From NCBI GenBank assembly GCA_023458055.1, contig JAEXAW010000009.1, positions 1 to 6,749 on the forward strand: DNA of 6,749 nt, in the 5' to 3' direction. Of this stretch, positions 1 through 5,699 are shown piece by piece (the stretch's first letter is position 1; each line of letters opens with the position of its first letter). Below the pieces are notes generated by a model. That model had not been told where the DNA came from. It ran no database searches and saw only the letters and a program-made list of their open reading frames with translations. Both the position numbers and the translations under genes were made by a program. Source of the stretch: Pseudomonadota bacterium (GTDB lineage Bacteria > Pseudomonadota > Alphaproteobacteria > Sphingomonadales > Sphingomonadaceae).

Positions 1-42
1 CGCGAGCCACTCCGTCAGCTCATCCCGCCATGCTTCCACCAT
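1..42 (-). CDS. IS701-family-like transposase, N-terminal fragment (runs off the window)
   Basis: Read on the minus strand, an ATG at 42-40 opens 14 uninterrupted codons to the window edge, giving MVEAWRDELTEWLA. A GGAGG lies at 53-49, six bases before the ATG, which is ideal ribosome-binding spacing and supports this start. The W-R-D/E-E-L-x-x-W-L-A pattern directly after the Met is how I remember IS701-family (DDE superfamily) transposases beginning, before their 'RRxMCPLYVAGLIGPGDRKS' block. That block would lie outside the window. Only 14 residues are visible, so the family call rests on the start motif, the ribosome binding site and the position next to a sugar gene pointing the other way. 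It could instead be the start of an unrelated gene. Whether the transposase is intact cannot be judged here. Confidence 0.5.
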   Translation of the reverse strand, partial: MVEAWRDELTEWLA

Positions 43-123
43 CGCCAGCCTCCACGCTGACGATCTTGAATCACGATAAGCGACTCTTGTGAATCTCAAA
101 AATCCACTTCTGCCAAAGTAGTG
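1..123 (-). mobile_element. Probable end of an IS701-family insertion sequence
   Basis: If the minus-strand ORF at 42-1 is an IS701-family transposase, the sequence to its right, up to about 123, is the short non-coding left end of the element. The outer boundary is not proven because the other terminal inverted repeat lies outside the window. IS701 elements are known to duplicate a 4-bp YTAR target. A CTAG at 124-127 fits that pattern and marks a plausible junction. The hexamer TGAATC occurs twice, at 67-72 and 90-95. The polysaccharide gene starts about 58 bases beyond this point. Confidence 0.33.
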
Positions 124-150
124 CTAGAGTTAAACTGACTTTTTATTTTT

Positions 151-175
151 AGGAGGAAATTAAGAAATCAGGAGA
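151..175 (+). promoter_or_regulatory. Ribosome binding region of the fusion gene, with an extra orphan AGGAGG
   Basis: GGAGA at 171-175 sits six bases before the ATG at 182 and is the likely working Shine-Dalgarno sequence, which supports that start. A stronger AGGAGG lies at 151-156, 25 bases from the ATG and too far to serve it, and no ATG, GTG or TTG lies at proper distance behind it. The stretch before it (131-150) is AT-rich. An extended -10-like TGCTAGAGT (122-130) and a TAAACT (131-136) are present, but neither has a good -35 partner, so no promoter is called. Confidence 0.5.
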
Positions 176-181
176 CAGGTC

Positions 182-2503
182 ATGGACGTTTTGAGTAGTG
201 GTACCGCTGAGCGGGTCGGTTCAACGCAGTCCACCCTCGTTTGCTTCTCGCACCTGCGCTGGGATTACGTCCGGCAGCGTCCGCAGCATCTGATGAGGCG
301 CTTTGCAGCAGAACGGCCCTTGTGGTTCTGGGAAGAGGCCATCCCGTGCGACCATGCGTTGCCCTACCTCGAATATCACCATTTTCCCGACGACGATCTC
401 ATCGCGCTGCGGCCGCGCATCCCTTCGGAATGGACGCGGGAGCAAGCCGAGGCGGGACTCGCCGACTTGTTTTCGACCTTTGAAGAAAAGGTTCTGCGCG
501 GCGACGCATTATGGTGGTTCTATACGCCGACCATGTTCGCATTTGTACGCGACGGCACCGCGCGCGCGCCAGAAGCCATCGTCTATGACTGCATGGACGA
601 ACTCTCAGCGTTCCATGGCGCCGATGCCGATCTCATGGCACGCGAAACCGAGTTGCTCACTGCGGCCGACGTCGTCTTCACCGGCGGGCACAGCCTTTAT
701 GAAGCCAAGGCGCATCGCAACGCCAATGTTCATGCTTTTCCAAGCGCCGTTGACGTCGCCCATTTTCGCGGGACGCGCGCGATAGGCGCTAAAGCCGACG
801 GACGCGCACGCCCGACATTCGGCTGGTGCGGCGTCATCGATGAGCGGTTCGATCTAGCCCTCATCGAGAAAGTGGCCAAAATGCGTCCCGAGTGGGATTT
901 CGAATTGATCGGACCCGTCGTCAAGATCGATCCAGCAATACTGCCGCAAGAGCCGAATCTGCACTGGTCGGGCCCGGCACACTATGACACGCTGCCGCAA
1001 CGCTTTTCCAATTGGGATGTCGCGCTGATGCCGTTTGCGCGCAATCGTGCGACCGAGTTCATCAGCCCGACCAAGACGCCCGAATATCTCGCGGCCGGCC
1101 TACCCGTCGTGTCGACCGCGATCCGCGATGTCGTCAGCGATTACGGCGCGATCGAGGGCGTGTGGATCGCAGATGGGGCGCATTCTTTCGTCGCCGCCTG
1201 TGATGCGGCGCTCGCGTTGCGCCAGAGCGGCAGTACCACGTGGCTCGCGGCGGTCGACCACAAGCTCGCCGATCATGGCTGGGATCAGACACAAAGGCGC
1301 ATGCGCCGTCTCGTCGACGCCTCCGTCGACCGGCGCGCGACAAAAGCCCTCTTCCGGACCATGCCGCGCGTCGCGCGGGCCAAGGTCGACACGCTCATCG
1401 TCGCCGCGGGCTTTGCTGGCGCAGTGATGGCCGAACGCCTCGCCGCCGACGCGGGGCAAAGGGTGCTCGTCGTAGACCGCCGACCTCATATCGGCGGCAA
1501 TGCGTATGACGAAAAGGATGCCGCGGGCGTGCTCATCCACCGCTACGGGCCGCACATCTTCCACACCAACAGCGCCGACGTGTTCGCCTATCTGTCGCGT
1601 TTCACCGACTGGCGCCCCTATGAGCACCGCGTGCTCGCCTCGGTGCGCGGCATGCTCGTGCCTATGCCGATCAACCGCACGACGCTCGAACAGCTGTTCG
1701 GCGTCACCCTCGACAGCGAGGACGACGCGGCACGCTTTCTTGAAGCGCGCGCCGAGCCGGTCAGTGTCGTCAAGACCTCCGAGGATGTCGTCATCTCCGC
1801 CGTCGGACGAGAACTCTACGAGCTATTCTTCCAGGGCTATACCCGCAAGCAATGGGGGCTCGACCCCAGCCAGCTCGATAAGTCTGTGACCGCTCGTGTG
1901 CCGACACGCACCTCGCGCGATGACCGCTATTTCCTCGACAGCTTCCAGGCGATGCCGGCCGCGGGCTATACGGCGATGTTCGAGCGCATGCTCGACCATC
2001 CCAATATCGAGATCCTGACCGGCGTCGAATATCGCGATATCGTGCGGCAGGTGAGCGCGGAACATCTCGTCTTCACCGGTCCGATCGACGAATATTTCGA
2101 TTACCGCTTCGGTCGGCTTCCTTACCGCAGCCTCGAATTCCGGCATCAAAGCTTCGATTGCGAACAGTTCCAGCCCGTCGCGGTGGTCAACTACCCCGAA
2201 ACGGATACCCCCTATACACGGATCACCGAGTATAAGCATCTGACCGGGCAACAGCATCCCACGACAAGCGTGACCTACGAATATCCTTCAGCCACGGGTG
2301 ATCCTTATTATCCGATCCCGCGCGAGGAAAATGCGGCGCTGTTCCGCCGCTATGAGGAGCTGGCGAAGAGCCTGCCCGACGTCACCTTCGTTGGCCGCCT
2401 CGCCAATTACCGTTATTATAATATGGACCAGGTGGTGGGACAAGCGCTCGCAACCTATCGCCGGCTCGACTTGACCCGCGCAGATCTGGTTGCGGTCGGT
2501 TGA
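182..2503 (+). CDS. Glycosyltransferase / UDP-galactopyranose mutase fusion protein
   Basis: Cytoplasmic 773-residue protein made of two enzymes. Residues 1-~380 are a GT-B glycosyltransferase of TuaH-like type: 'SHLRWDYVRQRPQHL' near residues 23-37 and a GT4-style donor-site block, PTKTPEYLAAGLPVV, at 296-310. After a charged linker (~380-402), residues 403-~768 are a near-complete UDP-galactopyranose mutase (Glf), the FAD enzyme that interconverts UDP-Galp and UDP-Galf. Visible mutase motifs are GPHIFHT (456-462, with the histidine facing the flavin), FFQGYTRKQWG (549-559), the substrate Arg in YTRITE (R680) and YYNMDQ (745-750). The usual VGAGFAG flavin-binding motif reads VAAGFAG (407-413), so its first glycine is Ala408. 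These two activities are normally separate, often adjacent genes. Fusion suggests that UDP-Galf made by the second half feeds the first half (inference). A second polysaccharide gene follows after 62 bases. Family assignment is firm for the mutase and good for the transferase, whose acceptor and donor are unknown. Confidence 0.93.
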   Translation: MDVLSSGTAERVGSTQSTLVCFSHLRWDYVRQRPQHLMRRFAAERPLWFWEEAIPCDHALPYLEYHHFPDDDLIALRPRIPSEWTREQAEAGLADLFSTFEEKVLRGDALWWFYTPTMFAFVRDGTARAPEAIVYDCMDELSAFHGADADLMARETELLTAADVVFTGGHSLYEAKAHRNANVHAFPSAVDVAHFRGTRAIGAKADGRARPTFGWCGVIDERFDLALIEKVAKMRPEWDFELIGPVVKIDPAILPQEPNLHWSGPAHYDTLPQRFSNWDVALMPFARNRATEFISPTKTPEYLAAGLPVVSTAIRDVVSDYGAIEGVWIADGAHSFVAACDAALALRQSGSTTWLAAVDHKLADHGWDQTQRRMRRLVDASVDRRATKALFRTMPRVARAKVDTLIVAAGFAGAVMAERLAADAGQRVLVVDRRPHIGGNAYDEKDAAGVLIHRYGPHIFHTNSADVFAYLSRFTDWRPYEHRVLASVRGMLVPMPINRTTLEQLFGVTLDSEDDAARFLEARAEPVSVVKTSEDVVISAVGRELYELFFQGYTRKQWGLDPSQLDKSVTARVPTRTSRDDRYFLDSFQAMPAAGYTAMFERMLDHPNIEILTGVEYRDIVRQVSAEHLVFTGPIDEYFDYRFGRLPYRSLEFRHQSFDCEQFQPVAVVNYPETDTPYTRITEYKHLTGQQHPTTSVTYEYPSATGDPYYPIPREENAALFRRYEELAKSLPDVTFVGRLANYRYYNMDQVVGQALATYRRLDLTRADLVAVG

Positions 2504-2562
2504 TGCGCGCTGGTTGGAGTACGCGCGGCTTGGAAACGGACGGTTTCCCAGACCACGTTTAA
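2503..2562 (+). other. Possible 19-codon coupling ORF between the two sugar genes
   Basis: The stop of the fusion gene overlaps an ATG as TGATG (2501-2505). This opens 19 codons ending in TAA at 2560-2562, three bases before the ATG of the next gene. That next gene has no recognisable Shine-Dalgarno sequence, so ribosomes passing through this short frame could deliver initiation to it. No homology is recognised, and a frame this short can arise by chance. Confidence 0.2.
2532..2548 (+). repeat. Small inverted repeat in the intergenic gap
   Basis: GGAAAC at 2532-2537 and GTTTCC at 2543-2548 are perfect reverse complements with a five-base loop. The structure ends 17 bases before the ATG at 2566. 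There is no T-run, so it is not a terminator. It may stabilise the message or affect translation of the second gene. Confidence 0.4.
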
Positions 2563-2565
2563 AGT

Positions 2566-4155
2566 ATGAACCAACCGCTGCGCATCCTGTTCGTATTTGC
2601 TTGGCTGGGCAGCGGTGAGGACGGCGAGGCTCGCTTGCTGTCCCGGCACCTGCCGACGGATCGCTACCGCATCGATATCGTCGCGTGCTTCCGCAAGCCG
2701 ATGATATCCGAACCCTCTTATGAGGCACCGCGTGCGCTGGACGTACCCGTCGATACGACGCCTTATCATCTCAGTTTCGAGGAAACGATTATCTATCTCG
2801 CCGGGATTGTGCCGGCCTATGACATTATCGTCTCATGCCAGAATGTCGCGGATATCTACCCCGCGCTCGAAAGCCTGATCGTGCGCCCGCCGCTGATAGA
2901 GCACGGTCGCGTAGTCGCGCATGCCGAAGCGGGGCCCAAACATCTGACGGCGCGCTATGTTGGCACCTCGGCGACGATCCGCGATGCAGCCGCTGCCCGC
3001 ATGCCGGGCCGTGACGCCGACGCGATCTATATCCCTTCCATGACAGCAGCTCCCGGGGAGGTGATTGCCGCGGCATGGCGCGCACTGTTCGATGCGGTGG
3101 CTGCAGAAACGCGCCGCCCGGCTCATCGCCCCGTGCTATTCGAGAGCTTTCTCCAGGGAGGGTTCGAATGCTCATCGCACCGCCGCGCGATCGACCGCGC
3201 CCGGCGCGACATTATCACCCTCAGTAGCCATGATATCGAAGTCGCATCGGATTATCGCCTGCTGAATACGCTCGGCATACGAACGATCCGCGATGGCGTA
3301 CGCTGGCACTTGATCGAAGCGCAACCGGGGATGCGCGACTGGTCTTCGCTGGACCCGATGCTGGCCGCTGCTGCAAACCAAGGTATGGAGGTGATCTGGG
3401 ATATTATGCATTATGGCTGGCCCGATCATATCGATATATGGTCGCCGGATTTCCCTGCTCGTTTCGCCGATTTCGCCTTGGCCGCTGCGCAACGCATCGC
3501 CGCCCGCACATCCGCGCCCCATTATTTCTGCGCCATCAATGAAATAAGCTTTCTGTCTTGGGCCGGGGGTGAGGTCGCCTGTATGAACCCGTTTGCGCGC
3601 GGGCGCGGCACCGAACTCAAGGTACAGCTCGTGCGTGCGCTGCTCGCCGCACAGCGCGCCATTCGCGGCGCCTTACGACAGGCCCGCTTCGTCGTCGCCG
3701 AGCCGATCATTCACATCGTGCCGCACCCCGAACGCAGCGAGGATACAGCAGAGGCCCATGCCCGCCGCCATGCGCAGTTCGAGGTCGTCGACATGATTGC
3801 CGGACGGGCATGGCCGCAACTCGGCGGTGATCGGCGCGAACTCGATATTGTCGGCCTCAACCATTATCCGGGGAGCATCTGGATACACCGCGAGGCACCC
3901 ATACCGCGAGGCGACCCCGGCTGGCGGCCCTTACGCGAAATGCTGGCTGAAGCCTATGCGCGAACCGGCCGCCCGCTATTGCTCAGCGAAACCGGCTGCG
4001 AGGGTGATGAGCGTGCCGAGTGGTTCAGATATGTTACAAGTGAAGTCAGCGCCACGATGGCCAAAGGTATCCCTGTCGAGGGGGTGTGTCTTTACCCGGC
4101 AATGGGCCACGTCGGATGGGACGATGAGCGTTATTGCCCAAACGGCATCATCTAA
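2566..4155 (+). CDS. Chimeric GT4 N-domain / GH1-like glycosidase, probably degenerate
   Basis: 529-residue open frame joining two enzyme pieces. Residues 1-~159 match the N-terminal Rossmann domain of a GT4 glycosyltransferase (RILFVFAWLGSG at 6-17, ending GRDADAIYIPSM). The nucleotide-sugar-binding second domain is missing: the text jumps to WRALFDAVAAE (171-181), which looks like the final helix of the same enzyme, so about 200 residues seem deleted in frame. Residues ~191-529 are a GH1-like beta-glycosidase of the type that accompanies such transferases in polysaccharide clusters, starting FESFLQGGFECSSHR. The putative acid/base is Glu326 (in AINEISF) and the nucleophile Glu475 (in LLLSETGCEG); both are present. 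The frame stops at TAA 4153-4155, but the same frame continues with family-like sequence to TGA 4237-4239. The ATG has no clear ribosome binding site and may depend on coupling to the upstream gene. The transferase part cannot be catalytic as encoded; the glycosidase part might be. No signal peptide is seen. Confidence 0.8.
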   Translation: MNQPLRILFVFAWLGSGEDGEARLLSRHLPTDRYRIDIVACFRKPMISEPSYEAPRALDVPVDTTPYHLSFEETIIYLAGIVPAYDIIVSCQNVADIYPALESLIVRPPLIEHGRVVAHAEAGPKHLTARYVGTSATIRDAAAARMPGRDADAIYIPSMTAAPGEVIAAAWRALFDAVAAETRRPAHRPVLFESFLQGGFECSSHRRAIDRARRDIITLSSHDIEVASDYRLLNTLGIRTIRDGVRWHLIEAQPGMRDWSSLDPMLAAAANQGMEVIWDIMHYGWPDHIDIWSPDFPARFADFALAAAQRIAARTSAPHYFCAINEISFLSWAGGEVACMNPFARGRGTELKVQLVRALLAAQRAIRGALRQARFVVAEPIIHIVPHPERSEDTAEAHARRHAQFEVVDMIAGRAWPQLGGDRRELDIVGLNHYPGSIWIHREAPIPRGDPGWRPLREMLAEAYARTGRPLLLSETGCEGDERAEWFRYVTSEVSATMAKGIPVEGVCLYPAMGHVGWDDERYCPNGII

Positions 4156-4239
4156 GCGGAAATGGGCGACAAGCGCACGCTACATCAGCCTCTGGCTGAC
4201 GCCGTGCGGTCTTTCAGCGCTGTTCAGGATGACGGATGA
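4156..4239 (+). pseudogene. Stranded C-terminal tail of the glycosidase after a premature stop
   Basis: Directly after the TAA at 4153-4155, the same frame stays open for 27 codons to TGA at 4237-4239. It contains KRTLHQPLADAVR, which resembles the usual end of this GH1-like family (a '(R)R-x-L-H-x-P-L-A-(D/x)-(A/E)-L-R' segment following 'CPNGI(I/L)'). The TAA is therefore best read as a nonsense mutation inside the gene, or as a sequencing error. The call rests on remembered family sequence. Confidence 0.55.
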
Positions 4240-4254
4240 GCAGAATCTCATCGT
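4232..4254 (+). terminator. Weak hairpin at the end of the sugar gene cluster
   Basis: GATGAG (4235-4240) and CTCATC (4247-4252) form a six-base-pair stem with a six-base loop, extendable by two pairs (A4232-T4254, C4233-G4253) with G4234 bulged. The nearest T-run (4266-4270) is 13 bases beyond the stem, too far for a classical intrinsic terminator. It overlaps the TGA that would end the read-through frame. Confidence 0.2.
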
Positions 4255-4316
4255 AAAACGCCAAATTTTTAAGTTATTTTCTGCCGACACATCTTGAGAC
4301 TGGAAATTAACACTTG

Positions 4317-4735
4317 GCACTCATTACCGATCTTTTGAAAAAGCGAAGCCTTGGTTAGCTCGGGGATTGCTTTCGTCACGGTGAATACACCACGCGCGCC
4401 TGATCCGCGTGCGTGAACGATACGCTCCGGAATACGCTCATGATCGAAATGAAATATTTTCTCCCGAAGATAAAGTCCTCAAGGAGCGTCGGACCACGCT
4501 CACCTGCGCGCAGGCTGTTTTGGTTATCAACCACGCGGTGACCGAAATTGTCTGTGAGATGGGCGGTGCCGTCCTTATGGTTGACATCAGGCGCAATATG
4601 CTGGTGGGTTTCTCCACCATTACCTATTGTCGTATCGTCATCCGGTAACGCTTTCTTGCCGCTCCCCGGTTGATGCAATGCCAAACTATTGTCGAGCGCG
4701 GGCGATAATTTAGCGGGAGTCAGAGCCTTTGCCAT
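4317..4735 (-). pseudogene. Catalase (KatE-type) N-terminal relic with frameshift and lost 3' part
   Basis: On the minus strand, an ATG at 4735-4733 starts MAKALTPAKLSPALD and leads to the conserved catalase block DNQNSLRAGERGPTLLEDF. Just after 'EDFIF' the frame is lost. Shifting by one base at 4466/4467 restores a clear catalase sequence: REKIFHFDHERIPERIVHA, then RGSGARGVFTVTKAIPELTK, ending near ASLFQKIGNEC at 4317. This is the heme-pocket region, with the essential histidine in 'VHARGSGA'. The next expected block (PVFVRFST) is absent, and the sequence turns into unrelated AT-rich DNA. About 140 residues remain of an enzyme that normally has roughly 480 to 750. The long N-terminal extension before DNQNSL, including the His-rich HQHIAPDVNHKDG, points to the large-subunit KatE clade. 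There is no good ribosome binding site before the ATG. It is a dead fragment that once detoxified hydrogen peroxide. The unshifted frame, stopping at 4376, would give only a meaningless 35-residue tail. Confidence 0.88.
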
Positions 4736-5000
4736 TGGGGAGCATACTCTCAAATTGGAAATATCGCCTTACAATTCGCAAGCGACATTAGAGGAGCAAC
4801 GAGCGACGCTTACAATGGTTGCGCGATGTTATACAACAATCGGTAGCAAGCACGACCCCGTCATGTCGGAGGGGTGCGTGGGAGGAAGTCACGCTGTAAC
4901 GGTGTCCAACTTGCTAGATCCGGACGGAGAGGCCAATCCGCTCAACGATGTCATAGGAATGTTCAAACGAAACTTTACTTCTAATCCTTCTTTTCATTCC
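4736..5000. other. Non-coding stretch before the RNA candidate
   Basis: No gene is supported here. A plus-strand frame runs through from 4689 into the small secreted protein gene, but its upstream 176 codons lie over the catalase relic and the hairpins and carry no recognisable domain. This stretch probably held the promoter of the dead catalase. A minus-strand TATAAC at 4833-4828 resembles a -10 box but has no good -35. Confidence 0.5.
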
Positions 5001-5088
5001 TTTCGCCGGGTTCTCCCAATCTATCCCAAAAACCCGGCGAAACGCACCCAGCCTCCCTCTCTCCCCCTTGGGCCGGGTGCATTTTTTT
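5001..5088 (+). ncRNA. Candidate small RNA with two hairpins and C-rich loops
   Basis: Hairpin 1 is a perfect 12-base-pair inverted repeat: TTTCGCCGGGTT (5001-5012) against AACCCGGCGAAA (5031-5042), with an 18-base loop that begins CTCCC. Hairpin 2 follows one base later: GCACCC...GGGTGC (5044-5049 with 5075-5080), extended by three more pairs past one A-C mismatch. Its loop is almost wholly C and T (TCCCTCTCTCCCCC), followed by ATTTTTTT. Double hairpins presenting CUCCC-type loops and ending in a Rho-independent terminator are the design of several alphaproteobacterial trans-acting RNAs that pair with Shine-Dalgarno sequences, such as the suhB/mmgR (alpha-r8) and Cuckoo-type groups. The 5' end and promoter are not identified, and membership of a named family is not claimed. 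Alternatively both hairpins are only a tandem terminator. Confidence 0.5.
5044..5088 (+). terminator. Rho-independent terminator
   Basis: The GC-rich stem (arms 5044-5053 and 5071-5080, ten positions with one A-C mismatch) is followed at once by ATTTTTTT (5081-5088). It would stop plus-strand transcription 128 bases before the secreted-protein gene, separating that gene from anything upstream. It forms the 3' end of the RNA candidate. Confidence 0.8.
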
Positions 5089-5183
5089 CCGCGACCAGAA
5101 GCGCCGTTTTCCCGAATCAGGTTACGCAAAATTCATGCACCGGCCAGTTCACCGCAAAACATGCAGTCCTATTGCTGATCTCA

Positions 5184-5210
5184 CGGACGATGTTCTCTCG
5201 TCCGAGGAGA
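5184..5210 (+). promoter_or_regulatory. Leader hairpin abutting the ribosome binding site of the secreted-protein gene
   Basis: CGGACGA (5184-5190) and TCGTCCG (5198-5204) form a perfect seven-base-pair stem with a seven-base loop. The last paired base is the first G of the Shine-Dalgarno sequence GAGGAGA (5204-5210), which lies six bases before the ATG at 5217. The stem could limit ribosome access or protect the message 5' end. The ribosome binding site itself is clear and decides the start. Confidence 0.6.
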
Positions 5211-5216
5211 CAGACC

Positions 5217-5699
5217 ATGAAATTCTCATTTGCTGTTATGATGCTCGTATCGGGCGCCTCGCTAGCTGTTGCTACCCCTGCTTCTGCTCGCAACTATGAT
5301 TGCTCCAAGGCTGGCAATGCGAACAAGGCCGTTTGCGCCAAGGTTGCAAAGCCCAAGGCGTTGACCACGACCAGAGTAACCAAGACCAAAACGGTTGTAG
5401 CGCGAAGCACGGCTCCGCGCTCGGTGACGACCACCCGGAGGGCAGCGACGCGGCCGGTTGCCGTAGCGGCCGTCACACGGCCAGCTTCGACAAGCTGGTT
5501 CGGTAGCCGGACTAGCGCAGCGCCTGCTCAGGCTGCCCCTGTGCGCCGCGCTCCGCCTGTGAACGGCAATATGGTTGCCTGGACGACCAAGACCGGGAAA
5601 GTCAAGCATCAAATCGGGCAAGTCGCTATACGGTGCAGTCAGGATTTCCTAGATCGGATTGATCTGCCGGCCTATTGTGGAACAGCATTGTCGTATTGA
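5217..5699 (+). CDS. Small secreted Thr/Ala/Arg-rich protein of unknown function
   Basis: 160 residues. The N-terminus is a classic Sec signal peptide: Lys2, a hydrophobic run at about 5-19, and a cleavage site after Ala24 (TPASA|RN), so the mature protein should reach the periplasm or beyond. The mature start, RNYDCSKAGNANKAVC (Cys29, Cys40), resembles short Cys-containing motifs in small exported sphingomonad proteins. Residues ~43-120 are low complexity, rich in Thr, Ala, Arg, Val and Lys, strongly basic and probably disordered. The C-terminus (about 121-160) is more ordered and carries Cys140 and Cys154, so two disulfides are possible. The open frame extends 176 codons upstream, but the Shine-Dalgarno GAGGAGA six bases before this ATG and the signal peptide starting exactly here make it the start. 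The gene stands alone, behind a terminator and with a hairpin in its leader. No function can be assigned; cell-envelope binding is a guess from charge and export. Confidence 0.85.
   Translation: MKFSFAVMMLVSGASLAVATPASARNYDCSKAGNANKAVCAKVAKPKALTTTRVTKTKTVVARSTAPRSVTTTRRAATRPVAVAAVTRPASTSWFGSRTSAAPAQAAPVRRAPPVNGNMVAWTTKTGKVKHQIGQVAIRCSQDFLDRIDLPAYCGTALSY

Noticed and set aside
1100..1627. Minus-strand 175-residue ORF inside the fusion gene
   Set aside because: It is a shadow of GC-rich coding sequence; the plus frame carries the recognisable transferase and mutase motifs.
1823..2257. Minus-strand 144-residue ORF opposite the mutase
   Set aside because: The plus strand encodes conserved mutase motifs throughout, so this frame is a shadow.
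4409..4648. Plus-strand 79-residue ORF in the gap after the glycosidase
   Set aside because: It is antisense to the catalase relic, whose minus-strand homology is clear.
4828..4833. Minus-strand TATAAC as a promoter for the catalase relic
   Set aside because: No -35 partner at 16-18 bases, and no EcfG-type GGAAC/CGTT pair was found nearby.
4689..5216. N-terminal extension of the secreted-protein frame (176 codons before 5217)
   Set aside because: It overlaps the catalase relic and both hairpins including a terminator, and has no domain. The internal ATG at 5217 has a strong ribosome binding site and a signal peptide starting exactly there.
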